A stretch of 64,000 nucleotides of DNA from Halomonas maura (GCF_030409305.1 NZ_JAUFPQ010000026.1:1-64000), one strand, 5' to 3'; shown: positions 1 through 9,596, counted from the first letter of the stretch. The notes: generated from the sequence alone by a model not told the origin. Numbers and translations: made by a program.

Positions 1-125
1 CCTGCCGCTCTCCCGGGGTCAGCCAGCCGCACGGCGGCGTGACCCGCGTGCCGGTGGCGGTGGTCAGCGGGTTCATCCTCTCGCTGCTTTCGCCGCCGCT
101 GATCCTGTTCCGGCTGACGCTGTAG
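1..125 (+). CDS. C-terminal end of an unidentified membrane protein (5' truncated by window)
   Basis: An open frame enters from the window edge and stops at TAG 123-125. The last 26 or so residues are strongly hydrophobic (a run containing VAVVSGFILSLL and a terminal LILFRLTL), as expected for a final transmembrane segment with a very short cytoplasmic tail. About 40 codons are visible, too few to name the family. Codon use is typical of the neighbours. It is on the same strand as the channel gene at 283 but 157 bases away, so it need not be co-transcribed. Confidence 0.45.
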   Translation, partial: CRSPGVSQPHGGVTRVPVAVVSGFILSLLSPPLILFRLTL

Positions 126-282
126 GCCAGGGGCACCCTGCCGCTCTCGCGGCGGAGCGGTCGGTAACCTAGGCTCAGAGGATGCCCTGGCGCCGGGCCC
201 GTATCGCCCCCATCAAGGGCCGCAGAGGGAAGGCGGGCGCCGCCGGTGGCTGGCCCGGATATCGCTTCAGGGAGGGTGGGGG

Positions 283-2712
283 ATGCAGTCTTGCGCGATG
301 CCGACGACCTCGTCCGCCGTGCGATGCCGCCGCGGCCTGCTGGCCGCGCTGTCGCTGATGGTGTGCGTGGCCCTGTCGGCGGCGGCCCAGGAACCGGAAC
401 TGCCCGACGAGCCCTTCTCCACCTGGGAGCGCACCGCGGCGCTGGCCGAGGAGCTCCTCGATGAGCGCAACGCCTCCAAGTCGCTGTTGGAGAATGTCCG
501 CGCCCGCCTGGCCAAGCAGCGCGACCAGGCCTTCCGCATGACCCAGGAGACCAACATCGGCGTGCGCGCGCTGCAGGCCCAGCTGGCCTCGCTGGGCCCT
601 CCGCCCGAGGAGGGCGTGACGGAGTCCGAGGAGCTGGCCGGCCGTCGGGCCGAGCTCGGCGCGGCCCTGGCCAGCGCCAAGGCGCCCATCGTCGCGGCGG
701 AGGAAGCCTACGAGCGCGCCAACCTGCTGATTGCCGAGACCGATACCCTGATCCGGGAACAGATCACCCAGGAACTGCTGATCCGTAACCCCTCCCCGCT
801 GGTTCCCGGCCGATGGCTGCAGGCCCTGGAGGAGCTCGGCGCCTACGGCGACCAGCTCGAGGGCGAGCTCCAGGCCCGGCTCGCCATGCCAGGGGTCAGG
901 GAGCACCTGGTGCGAATCCTGCCGGCGGCCCTGGTGCTGCCGGGGCTGGCCCTGTTGCTGGTGCTATGGGGCCAGCCGTTCGTGACCCGGCGGCTGGAGG
1001 CACGCATCCCCCGGACGGAATCTCGCTCGCAGCGCTGGGCCTTCTCGACCCTCAACAGCCTGGCCCGCCTGCTGATTCCGGCCGTCGCCGCCGCCGCCCT
1101 GGTGGTCGTGGTCCGCATCGCCGACGTGACCCCGGTCTCCGCCGGCAAGCTGGCCGACACCTTGCCGGCCATGGCCTTCTTCATCGTGCTGGGCCACTGG
1201 CTGGGACACCTCATCTTCCGTCCGAACCTTCCCCTGCGGCGCCCGCTGCCCCTGGATGACACCCAGGCACGACACGGTCTGCTGCTCAGCCAGAGCCTCG
1301 GCGTCTTCGTCGCCCTGGAGCTGGCCCTGACATCCCTCGAGCAGGATTTCACCTACACCCCGGCCACCATCGGCGTGCTCTCGACGCCGGTCATCCTGCT
1401 GGGCGGCCTGCTGTTCTGGCGCCTCGGCAGCCTGCTCGGCAGGCCGCAAGGCGACACCGGGGAGGCGACGGGCCCGCCCTCCACGGAGCACGCGCCGCAA
1501 CGAGCGAAAGGCTTCCTCGGCCTGCTGGCCCGGCTGATGACGTTCTCGGCGTTGATCGGCGGGCTCCTCGTCATCGCCGGCTATGACAACCTGGCGCGAC
1601 AGGCCCTGGTCCCGATGGCCATCACACTGGGACTTATCGGCATCGCCCTGGTGGTCTACTTCCTCGTCATCCGCACCCTGGAGGACGCCCTGGGCCGGGA
1701 CGCCACGACCCTGGCCGACGGCTTCGGGCTCATCCCCATCGGCACCGTCTTCCTGCTCAGCCTGGCCCTGGCCCCGCTGCTGGCGTTGGTCTGGGGCGCC
1801 CGGCCCACCGATATCGCCGAGATCTGGCGGCTGCTGACGGATGGCGTGCAACTCGGCGAGACGCGCATCTCGCTGGAGATGCTGATCACCCTGGTGCTGG
1901 TCTTCTCACTGGGGCTGCTGGTCACGCGCTGGCTGCAGCGCCTGCTGCGTGCCACGGTGCTGCCCCGCACGCGCATGGATCCGGGGGCTCAAACCGCCCT
2001 GGTCACCGGCGTCGGCTATCTCGGCCTGACCATCGCCGCGCTCACGGCGGTCTCCTCGGCGGGACTGAACCTCGCCAGCCTCGCCGTGGTGGCCGGGGCC
2101 CTCTCGGTGGGGATCGGCTTCGGCCTGCAGGCCATCGTCTCCAACTTCGTCTCGGGGATCATCCTGCTGATCGAGCGTCCCATCAAGGAAGGCGACTGGA
2201 TCGAGGTCTCCGGCTATTCCGGCTATGTGCGCAAGATCGCCGTGCGCTCCACCCGCATCGAGACCTTCGATCGCCATGACGTGATCGTGCCGAACTCGGC
2301 GCTGATCGCCGAGACCGTCAAGAACATGACCCTGACCTCCCACACCGGCCGCCTCGTGCTTCCCGTGGGCATCGCCTATGGCAGCGACCTGGAGCGCACC
2401 CGCACGATCCTGCTGGAGGCTGCCCGGGCCCAGCCGGCGGTGCTGACCGTCCCGGCCCCCGCCGTGCTGTTCATCGGGCTCGGCGAGAACTCGCTCGATT
2501 TCGAGCTGCGCTGCTACCTGCGTGACGTCGGCGACCTGCTCAGCGTCAGGTCGGAGCTGCTGTTCGCCGTCTATGGCGCGCTGGACGAGGCCGGCATCGG
2601 GATTCCCTTCCCCCAGCGAGAGGTCCATTTCCAGGGGCTCGAATCGCTGCTGGCCGCCCTCCAGGGCCGCGCCGCCGGGAACCGCCCCCAGGCCGGAGCG
2701 ACCGGCGACTGA
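283..2712 (+). CDS. MscS-type mechanosensitive channel with N-terminal periplasmic domain (DUF3772-like)
   Basis: The 809-residue inner-membrane protein has a signal peptide (cleavage near ALSAAAQ), then a charged helical periplasmic region (about residues 40-190) of the kind called DUF3772, then many transmembrane helices. The conserved MscS pore and beta domain follows around residues 600-690: the glycine/alanine-rich pore helix (VVAGALSVGIGFGLQAIVSN) leads into ERPIKEGDWIEV and VPNSALI. It probably opens under membrane tension to release solutes on hypo-osmotic shock, which suits a halophile. GGAGG at 271-275 is seven bases before ATG 283; an internal ATG at 298 is the alternative. The small MscS has about 286 residues, so this is a large KefA/YbiO-like member. 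The gene stands alone. Confidence 0.9.
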   Translation: MQSCAMPTTSSAVRCRRGLLAALSLMVCVALSAAAQEPELPDEPFSTWERTAALAEELLDERNASKSLLENVRARLAKQRDQAFRMTQETNIGVRALQAQLASLGPPPEEGVTESEELAGRRAELGAALASAKAPIVAAEEAYERANLLIAETDTLIREQITQELLIRNPSPLVPGRWLQALEELGAYGDQLEGELQARLAMPGVREHLVRILPAALVLPGLALLLVLWGQPFVTRRLEARIPRTESRSQRWAFSTLNSLARLLIPAVAAAALVVVVRIADVTPVSAGKLADTLPAMAFFIVLGHWLGHLIFRPNLPLRRPLPLDDTQARHGLLLSQSLGVFVALELALTSLEQDFTYTPATIGVLSTPVILLGGLLFWRLGSLLGRPQGDTGEATGPPSTEHAPQRAKGFLGLLARLMTFSALIGGLLVIAGYDNLARQALVPMAITLGLIGIALVVYFLVIRTLEDALGRDATTLADGFGLIPIGTVFLLSLALAPLLALVWGARPTDIAEIWRLLTDGVQLGETRISLEMLITLVLVFSLGLLVTRWLQRLLRATVLPRTRMDPGAQTALVTGVGYLGLTIAALTAVSSAGLNLASLAVVAGALSVGIGFGLQAIVSNFVSGIILLIERPIKEGDWIEVSGYSGYVRKIAVRSTRIETFDRHDVIVPNSALIAETVKNMTLTSHTGRLVLPVGIAYGSDLERTRTILLEAARAQPAVLTVPAPAVLFIGLGENSLDFELRCYLRDVGDLLSVRSELLFAVYGALDEAGIGIPFPQREVHFQGLESLLAALQGRAAGNRPQAGATGD

Positions 2713-2833
2713 CGCCGGTCACCGATACCGGCGAGGCTGCACACTATCTGCACACTTCCTGCCCAATGCCTCCATCACGGTCACCGATGATAGGTTGTGG
2801 CATCTTGCCCCCATCACGCTAGCGGAGCCCTGC

Positions 2834-4273
2834 ATGCGTCTACGACGCGTCTTCACCCCGGCCGTGTCCCGGCTCGGGATCAAGTTGTTCGTGATCATCC
2901 TGGTGGTCAACGTGGCCATCTCCGGGCTGGTCTTCATCGCCGTGTCGCGCAGCCTCGACCAGGGATTCATCGAGTACCTGGACCGCACCCAGACCCGGCG
3001 GGCCGAGACCCTGGCCAAGGGCCTCGCCGATGAATGGGCCTGGCGCGGCGACTGGCAGTGGCTGCGCCAGTCGCCGCGCACCTGGCACCACCTGGTGCGC
3101 CGCCAGCTGTGGCCGGGGGATGCCCCGCCGCCGGAGGGCATCGAGCGCCGCCTGGGGGATCCCAAGGACTTCGTGCTGCATGACGCCGACGGCCTGCCGG
3201 TGATCGGGCTGCCGCCGGACAACGACCTGGAAGCGGCGGAGCTGCGCTGGCTGCCGATCGTCAGCGCCGGCGCCCGGGTCGGCACCCTGGGCTACCGACC
3301 GCCCCAGCAGCTGATGGCGCGCATGGACCGGATCTTCCTCTCCCAGCAGCGCCGTAACCTGGCGATCATCGTCGCCGCCCTGGGGCTGGCCTCCCTGCTG
3401 CTGGCGGGCGGCCTGTCCTGGTGGCTGGGCCGCCGCACCCGGGGCATGACCCTGGCCACCCGGCGCCTCACCGAGGGCGACTACAGCACCCGCCTGGCCG
3501 AGCGCGGCCGCGACGAACTCTCCAGCCTGGCACGCGACTTCAACGTCCTGGCGGCCACCCTGGAGGCCAGCCGCGAGGCGCGCAGCCGCTGGGTCTCGGA
3601 CATCGCCCACGAGCTGCGCACGCCGCTCGCCGTGCTGCGCGGCGAGATCGAGGCCATGCAGGACGGCATCCGTCCGCTGGACCTGGACAACCTCGGCTCG
3701 CTGGCCCAGGAGGTCGACCAGCTCGAGCGCCTGGTGGCCGACCTGCGGCTGCTGTCCCAGAGCGATGCCGGGGCCCTGGAGGTCCAGCTGGCGCCCCTGG
3801 ACCTCGCCGCCAGCCTCGCCGCCCGCCTCGACGAGGCCGCCGCCTGGCTGGCCGACAGCCGCCTCACGCTGGACAGCGACATCGAGGGCCCGGCCTGGAT
3901 CCGCGGCGACACCCAGCGCCTGCGCCAGCTGTGGACCAACCTGCTGGACAACACCTGCGCCTACACCTCCCCCCCGGGCCGGCTGAGGGTGCGCCTCGCG
4001 GCCACCGGCGAGGGCTGGCAGGTGAGTTGGGAGGACAGCGCGCCGGGGGTGCCCGAGGCCGAACTGCCGCGACTCACCGAACGCCTCTACCGGGTCGAGG
4101 GGTCGCGCAGCCGCGCCAGCGGCGGCAGCGGCCTGGGGCTGTCCATCGCCATGGCCCTGGCCCGGGCCCACGGCGCCGAGATGGTCGCCAACCCGTCGTC
4201 GCTCGGCGGGCTATGCTGGACGCTGACCTTTCCGGCCATCGCCGAACATCAACTCAGGGAGGATGACGCATGA
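2834..4273 (+). CDS. baeS: BaeS-like sensor histidine kinase
   Basis: This 479-residue membrane kinase has a first transmembrane helix at about residues 16-38, a periplasmic sensor of about 130 residues, a second helix at about 173-195, a HAMP linker, HisKA with phospho-accepting H259 (DIAHELRTPL) and an HATPase domain (N box TNLLDN, G boxes DSAPGVP and GGSGLGLSI). The open frame runs upstream to 2522, but ATG 2834 has GCGGAG before it and begins the conserved N-terminus. The stop overlaps the regulator start (ATGA at 4270-4273), so the pair is translationally coupled. In E. coli BaeSR senses envelope damage and drives MdtABC efflux and Spy. No efflux genes lie here, though a Spy-like gene is 2.4 kb away. 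Specific stimulus unknown. Confidence 0.88.
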   Translation: MRLRRVFTPAVSRLGIKLFVIILVVNVAISGLVFIAVSRSLDQGFIEYLDRTQTRRAETLAKGLADEWAWRGDWQWLRQSPRTWHHLVRRQLWPGDAPPPEGIERRLGDPKDFVLHDADGLPVIGLPPDNDLEAAELRWLPIVSAGARVGTLGYRPPQQLMARMDRIFLSQQRRNLAIIVAALGLASLLLAGGLSWWLGRRTRGMTLATRRLTEGDYSTRLAERGRDELSSLARDFNVLAATLEASREARSRWVSDIAHELRTPLAVLRGEIEAMQDGIRPLDLDNLGSLAQEVDQLERLVADLRLLSQSDAGALEVQLAPLDLAASLAARLDEAAAWLADSRLTLDSDIEGPAWIRGDTQRLRQLWTNLLDNTCAYTSPPGRLRVRLAATGEGWQVSWEDSAPGVPEAELPRLTERLYRVEGSRSRASGGSGLGLSIAMALARAHGAEMVANPSSLGGLCWTLTFPAIAEHQLREDDA

Positions 4274-4983
4274 TTGCCCCGGACCCCGCGACCGACCGCG
4301 TCCTGATCGTCGAGGACGAGCCCAAGATCGCCCGCCTGGTGGCGGATTACCTGGAGGGCAGTGGCTTCGACTGCCACCATATCGACCACGGCGACAAGGT
4401 CCTGCCCTGGCTCGAGGCCCAGGAGGCCCGTCCGGAGCTGGTGCTGCTCGACCTGATGCTGCCGGGCACCGATGGCCTGACGCTGTGCGGGGAGATTCGC
4501 CAGCGCTGGCCACGCGTGGCCATCATCATGCTCACCGCCCGGGTCGAGGAGGTCGACCGGCTGCTGGGCCTGGAGCTCGGCGCCGACGACTACATCTGCA
4601 AGCCGTTCAGCCCCCGCGAGGTGGTGGCCAGGGCCCGGGCCGTGCTGCGCCGCAGCCGCGCCGCCGAGGCCCCGGAGACGGCCGGTAACGGCAACACCCT
4701 GAGCCTGGACGAGGACGGCTGGCGGGCGCTGGCCGACGGCCAGGACCTGGGACTGACGGCGGTGGAATTCCAGCTGCTGCGGGTGATGATGCAGTCGCCC
4801 GGGCGCATCTTCTCCCGGGAACAGCTGATGGATCACATGTACCGCGATCACCGCATCGTCTCCGAGCGCACCGTGGACAGCCATATCAAGAAGCTGCGCA
4901 AGAAGATCGCCGAGGTCTGGCCCGAGCGCGAGATCATTCGCTCGGTCTACGGCGTGGGCTACAAGTACCAGCCGGAGGAGTGA
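4270..4983 (+). CDS. baeR: BaeR-like OmpR-family response regulator
   Basis: A 237-residue regulator with an N-terminal receiver (acidic pair E15/D16, phosphorylation site D61 in LLDLMLPGTDG, lysine in ICKPFSP) and a C-terminal winged-helix domain ending in VYGVGYKY. The segments DLMLPGTDGLTLC, RLLGLE.GADDYICKP and SREQL..H.Y.D.R.V..RT.DSHIK are close to E. coli BaeR as I remember it, which is why I use this name rather than a generic OmpR label. It overlaps baeS by four bases and is the last gene of a two-gene operon. No clear T-rich terminator follows. Confidence 0.9.
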   Translation: MIAPDPATDRVLIVEDEPKIARLVADYLEGSGFDCHHIDHGDKVLPWLEAQEARPELVLLDLMLPGTDGLTLCGEIRQRWPRVAIIMLTARVEEVDRLLGLELGADDYICKPFSPREVVARARAVLRRSRAAEAPETAGNGNTLSLDEDGWRALADGQDLGLTAVEFQLLRVMMQSPGRIFSREQLMDHMYRDHRIVSERTVDSHIKKLRKKIAEVWPEREIIRSVYGVGYKYQPEE

Positions 4984-5060
4984 GCCTGCAGGGGCGCGTG
5001 GGCAGGGGGCGAATCATCACCCGGGCGTGATCCTGGACCGGGATCTCACACCATGAACGC

Positions 5061-6419
5061 TCATCGATCGCTGCCTCGATCTCGGTGGCGATCGCCGGAC
5101 GCTCCCGCGCCTCCACCCGACGGACCCTCGCCGTCATGGTGCAGCCCGAGGTCCTCCAGATCCGTTTCCAGCAACCGTTCGGTCGCCTTCACCAGGACGC
5201 GTGCCACCCGATACGTCGCCTCCAGCGACACGGATTCGTCCGGGGCATGCGCCAGTTCGATCTCGCCGGGCCCGTACACCACCGTGGGAACACCCGCCAG
5301 CCGCACCCAACCGGCCATGTCGCAGCCATAGGGCATCCCGGTGATGGGAGCCGTCTTCCGGAACTCCTCCTCCGTGGCCTCGGCCAACGACGTCACCAGC
5401 GGATGGTCCTCACGGATCTGGGCGGATCCGAACCCGGATGCCAGGAGGCGGATCTCCGGCGGATGATCCCGGAGCCAGGGGTCATCGCCGATGGCGGTCA
5501 TGATGCTGCTCCGGAAGCGCTCCTCGGCCTGCTGGATGGTCTCGTCGAGGGCCACGCCGACGCGGACCTGGGCCTCCAGGGAATTCATGACCGTCGATGA
5601 CCACAGGCCGCCCTGGATGGTGCCCACGTTGGTGGCATAGGGCAGCGGATGCCGTTGCATCAAGGGATGGGGGGCGCCGGCGTTCAGGGCCTGCTCATGT
5701 TCGCGCATGGCGTGGTAGACGGTGATGAAATGATCCAGCGCGCTTTCGCCCTGCAGCCGCCGGCTGGCATGGGCCGACTTGCCGGTGATCCGGATCCTCA
5801 GCGACATGGCCCCGGCGTGGGCGATGACCAGCTGCGGAACGCCCTCCGGCCCCAGCGTGGGCTCGGGGATGATGGCCGCATCGGCATGCCAGCCACCGCG
5901 GATGGCCGCCAGGGTGCCGAGCCCGCTGTCCTCCTCGGCCGGTACGGCGGCGAAGATGAGGCGTCCGGGAAAGTTCCGGCCGCTGTCGGCGAAGGCCTCG
6001 AACGCCGCCATGGCCGCCACCAGGCCGGCTTTCATGTCCGAGGCGCCGCAACCGAAGATGCGATCACCGCGTGCCACCCCCGAAAAGGGCTCGTCATGCC
6101 AGTGGTCATAGTCGCCGGGTGGCACCACGTCCACATGCCCGGTCAAGAGCACCGAAGGGCCGGGCTGCTCGCCGCGTAGCACGCCGACCACCACCGGCGC
6201 CCAGGCGCGTTCTACCTCATGGCCCGGGTAGCGGGGATCGCGCTGCAGCGAGGCGATGCCATCGTTCCAGTAGGCGATCTCGGCATCGAATCGCTGGAGC
6301 CAGTTGGCGATATGGGACACCGCCGCGTCTTCCTGGCCGGTGACGGAGGGGATGCGGATCAGCGAGACGAGATTCTCACGGATACGGTCGATGTCGATGA
6401 GCGAAGTGCGCCTGATCAT
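5061..6419 (-). CDS. M20 family metallopeptidase (ArgE/DapE-like deacylase)
   Basis: The 452-residue cytosolic di-zinc amidohydrolase is of the ArgE/DapE/aminoacylase-1 type. Expected metal ligands are visible: H95 and D97 in TGHVDVVPPGD, D128 in GCGASDMKAG, and the catalytic/bridging pair E162-E163 in PAEEDSGLG. A dimerisation (lid) domain follows at about residues 210-330 (ITGKSAHASRR). The frame is open up to 6740, but the family-like N-terminus (MIRRTSLIDIDRIRENLVSLIRIPSVTG) starts at ATG 6419. The upstream part is low-complexity and untypical. The substrate is probably an N-acylated amino acid or a small peptide; sequence alone does not decide. It is divergent from the Spy-like gene at 6682 and apparently monocistronic. 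Confidence 0.87.
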   Translation of the reverse strand: MIRRTSLIDIDRIRENLVSLIRIPSVTGQEDAAVSHIANWLQRFDAEIAYWNDGIASLQRDPRYPGHEVERAWAPVVVGVLRGEQPGPSVLLTGHVDVVPPGDYDHWHDEPFSGVARGDRIFGCGASDMKAGLVAAMAAFEAFADSGRNFPGRLIFAAVPAEEDSGLGTLAAIRGGWHADAAIIPEPTLGPEGVPQLVIAHAGAMSLRIRITGKSAHASRRLQGESALDHFITVYHAMREHEQALNAGAPHPLMQRHPLPYATNVGTIQGGLWSSTVMNSLEAQVRVGVALDETIQQAEERFRSSIMTAIGDDPWLRDHPPEIRLLASGFGSAQIREDHPLVTSLAEATEEEFRKTAPITGMPYGCDMAGWVRLAGVPTVVYGPGEIELAHAPDESVSLEATYRVARVLVKATERLLETDLEDLGLHHDGEGPSGGGAGASGDRHRDRGSDR

Positions 6420-6681
6420 CCTCGCGGCCCTCGGGACAGCCCCTGTCGGTCTCCCCGAAGTATATATCCCTTGGCGAGAACGCCCCGCACCGAGCCGGTC
6501 GTCATGAGGATGGCGCCGGGCCGGCCAAGGAGCCCTCGACGGCGAAGGGCTGACTCGCCCGTCGGCGAGGCCGCACCGTGCTGCAGGCACTTGCCCGGTC
6601 TTTGCACCCTGGGTCCACGGCGCTTGCACGACGCCGGGCGACACTGCAAGCGTCAACCCAAGGCCACAAGGAATGCCCGAC

Positions 6682-7335
6682 ATGAAGAAGTTGAGCCTGA
6701 CCCGCAAGCTGTTCGCGCCCGCCCTGCTGGCCGCCGCCATCGCTCCCCTGGCGCTCTCCGCCAGCGCCGAGCCCGGTGAAGGCGAGCGATACGTCAGGGG
6801 TGGCCCCTCCCACGCCGAGCAGCGCGAGGCGCTCTTCGAGCGTGCCGGCCTCGACGCCGAGACGCGTGACGCCCTGGCCGCGGCCCGCGCCGAGCATCAC
6901 CAGGCGCAGCAGGCGCTGCGTCAGGACTACCGCGAGCGGCTCGACGAGATCCTCGATGACGACCAGCGTGCGGCCCTCGAACAGGCCAGGCGCGAGATGC
7001 GCCAGGAATGGCGCGCCGAGCAGCGCCAGGCCCGCGAGGCACGCCTGGAAGCCCTGTTCGACGAGTGGCAGCTCGACGAGGCGAGCCGCGAGGCACTCCG
7101 CGAGCAGCGTGACGCCTTCCATGCCGAGGCGCAGGCGCTGCACGACCGGACCTTCGACAGCCGCGAGGATCGCCGGGCGGCCTGGGAGGGGCTGCGCACG
7201 GAGTACCATGAGGCTCTCGCCGAACGCCTCGACGAGGCGCAGCTGAGCCAGCTGCGCGAGGCCATGCGGCCCGGCCGCCACGGCCCCGGCCCGCACCACG
7301 GCGGCGATCACCCGCCGCGCCCCGACGCCGGCTGA
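6682..7335 (+). CDS. Spy/CpxP-like periplasmic helical protein
   Basis: The 217-residue protein has a signal peptide (KKLSLTRKLFAPALLAA...LSASA|EP) and a mature part that is almost wholly charged amphipathic helix rich in Arg, Glu, Gln and Ala. It has spaced LDEILDDDQRAALEQARR and LDEAQLSQLREAMRP segments resembling the LTxxQ pattern of Spy/CpxP and periplasmic metal-sensor proteins. The C-terminus is His/Pro/Gly-rich (GRHGPGPHHGGDHPP), which could bind metal. An ATG at 6673 is possible, but AAGGA at 6668-6672 gives correct spacing only to ATG 6682. A role as an envelope chaperone or stress-response protein is inferred from the fold type, not shown. A perfect hairpin terminator follows. Confidence 0.65.
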   Translation: MKKLSLTRKLFAPALLAAAIAPLALSASAEPGEGERYVRGGPSHAEQREALFERAGLDAETRDALAAARAEHHQAQQALRQDYRERLDEILDDDQRAALEQARREMRQEWRAEQRQAREARLEALFDEWQLDEASREALREQRDAFHAEAQALHDRTFDSREDRRAAWEGLRTEYHEALAERLDEAQLSQLREAMRPGRHGPGPHHGGDHPPRPDAG

Positions 7336-7358
7336 CGCCGCCCTGCCCGCCTGCCAGG

Positions 7359-7391
7359 ACGCCCGGCCCCGTGCCGGGCGTCTGCGTTTCC
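7359..7391 (+). terminator. Rho-independent terminator after the Spy-like gene
   Basis: ACGCCCGGC (7359-7367) and GCCGGGCGT (7373-7381) form a perfect nine-base stem with a five-base loop, followed by a moderately T-rich tract (CTGCGTTTCC). It lies 24 bases after the stop codon. Confidence 0.75.
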
Positions 7392-7437
7392 CCCTCTCAC
7401 TCAACCTCGAGATTCCCACCCCGACCGGGTGACCGAC

Positions 7438-7466
7438 TTGCAGACGACACGAGATGTGCGTATTTT
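7438..7466 (+). promoter_or_regulatory. Putative sigma-70 promoter of betT
   Basis: TTGCAG (7438-7443) and TATTTT (7461-7466) are separated by 17 bases and lie 56 bases before the betT start. This is the only AT-rich stretch in the intergenic region. The operator palindrome at 7470-7479 sits directly downstream of the -10 element, a position suited to repression. Confidence 0.5.
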
Positions 7467-7469
7467 ATT

Positions 7470-7479
7470 TGAACGTTCA
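7470..7479. promoter_or_regulatory. BetI-type operator
   Basis: TGAACGTTCA is a perfect ten-base palindrome in an AT-rich context. It matches the core of the operator bound by the choline-responsive TetR-family repressor BetI in front of bet genes (established for enterobacteria and pseudomonads). No betI, betA or betB lies in the window, so the repressor would act in trans. Confidence 0.65.
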
Positions 7480-7521
7480 TTTAAAAAAAAGAGTCACCCC
7501 CAACAACAGGAGTCTCACTGA

Positions 7522-9573
7522 ATGACGGATTACACCGCCCTTCCCCAGCGACGGGATCGGATCAACCCCACGGTCTTCCACGGCAGCGTGGCGGGCATCG
7601 TGGTGTTCCTGGTCCTGACGATGACGTTCACCCAGGAGGCCGGCGCCTTCTTCGACGCCGGCCTGGCCTGGGTGAATGACACCTTCGGCTGGTACTACAT
7701 GCTGGCCGCCGTGATCTATCTCGCCTTCGTGGTGGTGATCGGCTGCTCGCGGGTCGGCTCGATCCGCCTCGGTCCCGACCACTCGCGCCCCGAGTTCTCT
7801 CTGGTGTCCTGGGCCTCGATGCTGTTCGCCGCCGGCATCGGCATCGACCTGCTGTTCTTCTGCGTGGCCGAGCCGCTGTCCCACTACCTGACGCCGCCGG
7901 ACATGGCCCCGGAGAGTGCCGCGGCGATGCGCGCCGCCGTGCCCCAGACCTTCCTCCACTGGGGGCTCTCCGGCTGGGGCATGTACGTGCTGATGGGCAT
8001 GGCGCTGGCCTACTTCAGCTATCGCCATCGCCTGCCGCTGGCCATCCGCAGCGCCCTCTACCCGCTGCTCGGCAAGCGCATCAACGGCCCCATCGGCAAC
8101 GCCGTGGATATCACTGCGGTGATCTCCACCGTGTTCGGCATCGCCACCAGCCTCGGCATCGGCGTGATGCAGCTGAACTACGGCCTGACCTTCATGTTCG
8201 GCGTGCCCGAGAGCCTCGCCACCCAGGTGGTGCTGATCGTGCTGGTGGTGATACTGGCGACCATCTCGGTGGTCACCGGCGTCGAGAAGGGCATCCGCCG
8301 GTTGTCCGAGTTCAACATGGGGCTGGCCGCCGCCCTGCTGCTGTTCGTGCTCTTCCAGGGCGATACCCTGCACCTGCTCGATGCCCTGGTGCTCAACGCC
8401 GGCGACTACCTCGGCGGCTTCATCGGCAAGAGCTTCGACACCTATGCCTTCGCCGGGGCGGATGCCCAGCAGTGGAAGGGCTGGTGGACGATCTTCTTCT
8501 GGGGCTGGTGGATCGCCTGGACGCCCTTCGTCGGCCTGTTCCTGGCACGCATCTCGCGCGGGCGCACCATCCGCGAGTTCGTCACCGGCGCCCTGCTGAT
8601 CCCGCTGGGCTTCATGATGGCCTGGATGTCGATCTTCGGTAACAGCGGCATCGAGATGGTCGCCAACCAGGGGCTCGTCGAACTGGGCGAGCAGGCGCTC
8701 AACACGCCCCAGACCACCATCTACACCTTCCTCGAGCAGTACCCCTACATCGGCATCACCGCCTCGGTGGTGACGATCCTGGGCATCGTGTTCTTCGTCA
8801 CCTCCGCCGACTCCGGCGCCCTGGTGCTGGCGAACTTCACCTCGATCCTGTCGGACGTGAACCACGACGCGCCGATCCGCCTGCGCATCTTCTGGTCCGT
8901 GGCCATCGGCCTGGTCACCGTGGCCCTGCTGATGGCCGGCGGCCTGTCGGCGCTGCAGAGCGCCGTGGTGATCACCGCCCTGCCCTTCTCGCTGGTGATC
9001 TTCGCCATCATGGCCGGCATGACCCGGGCGCTGCGTCTGGAGAACAAGAAGGCCGAGGCCCGCCGCCAGGTCAGCGGCACCGCGCCGGGCGGCGACTGGC
9101 GGGAGCGCCTCGACCGGGCGCTGGACACCTCCACCCGGGACGGCGCCGCCGCCACCGTCGAGCACGCCATCCGGCCGGCCCTGCGCCAGTTCGCCGAGGA
9201 GCTCGAGAGCCGCGGCCAGTCGGCCTCGGTGACCGAGGAAGCGGTCGAGGGCGAACCGCTGCCGCAGCTGACCCTGCAGGCGGAGTTCGACGACGCCCAT
9301 GGCTTCGTCTACCAGGTGCGCGCCCACCGCCTGCGCACCCCGAGCTTCCTGCCGGCGGACGACGACTACTATGTGCGCCTCGACGTCTACCTGACCGAGG
9401 GTGGCGCGGACAAGGACCTCAACGGTTACACCCGCGGCCAGGTGCTCGGCGACGTGCTCTCCGAGTACGAGCGTCACCTGCACTTCCTCGCCCTGGCCGG
9501 CGAGGGCGGCGCCAGCGTCCAGGCGATGCCGGGGGCGGTGGGCGAGCCGCCCCAGGACCTCAGCCCGGCCTGA
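7522..9573 (+). CDS. betT: BetT high-affinity choline transporter (BCCT family)
   Basis: The 683-residue transporter has twelve predicted membrane helices and the BCCT signature around residues 318-350 (tryptophan-rich WWTIFFWGWWIAWTPFVG, then ISRGRTIREF). A hydrophilic cytoplasmic tail of about 170 residues begins near residue 510; the long osmosensing tail distinguishes BetT from short BCCT carriers, and the length fits E. coli BetT (about 677). It should import choline with protons or sodium as the precursor of glycine betaine, an osmoprotectant important in halophiles. AGGAG at 7508-7512 supports ATG 7522. The upstream promoter and BetI-like palindrome predict induction by choline. A strong terminator follows, so the gene is monocistronic. 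Confidence 0.92.
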   Translation: MTDYTALPQRRDRINPTVFHGSVAGIVVFLVLTMTFTQEAGAFFDAGLAWVNDTFGWYYMLAAVIYLAFVVVIGCSRVGSIRLGPDHSRPEFSLVSWASMLFAAGIGIDLLFFCVAEPLSHYLTPPDMAPESAAAMRAAVPQTFLHWGLSGWGMYVLMGMALAYFSYRHRLPLAIRSALYPLLGKRINGPIGNAVDITAVISTVFGIATSLGIGVMQLNYGLTFMFGVPESLATQVVLIVLVVILATISVVTGVEKGIRRLSEFNMGLAAALLLFVLFQGDTLHLLDALVLNAGDYLGGFIGKSFDTYAFAGADAQQWKGWWTIFFWGWWIAWTPFVGLFLARISRGRTIREFVTGALLIPLGFMMAWMSIFGNSGIEMVANQGLVELGEQALNTPQTTIYTFLEQYPYIGITASVVTILGIVFFVTSADSGALVLANFTSILSDVNHDAPIRLRIFWSVAIGLVTVALLMAGGLSALQSAVVITALPFSLVIFAIMAGMTRALRLENKKAEARRQVSGTAPGGDWRERLDRALDTSTRDGAAATVEHAIRPALRQFAEELESRGQSASVTEEAVEGEPLPQLTLQAEFDDAHGFVYQVRAHRLRTPSFLPADDDYYVRLDVYLTEGGADKDLNGYTRGQVLGDVLSEYERHLHFLALAGEGGASVQAMPGAVGEPPQDLSPA

Positions 9574-9596
9574 GCCACGCCCAGGACCGGAACGCG

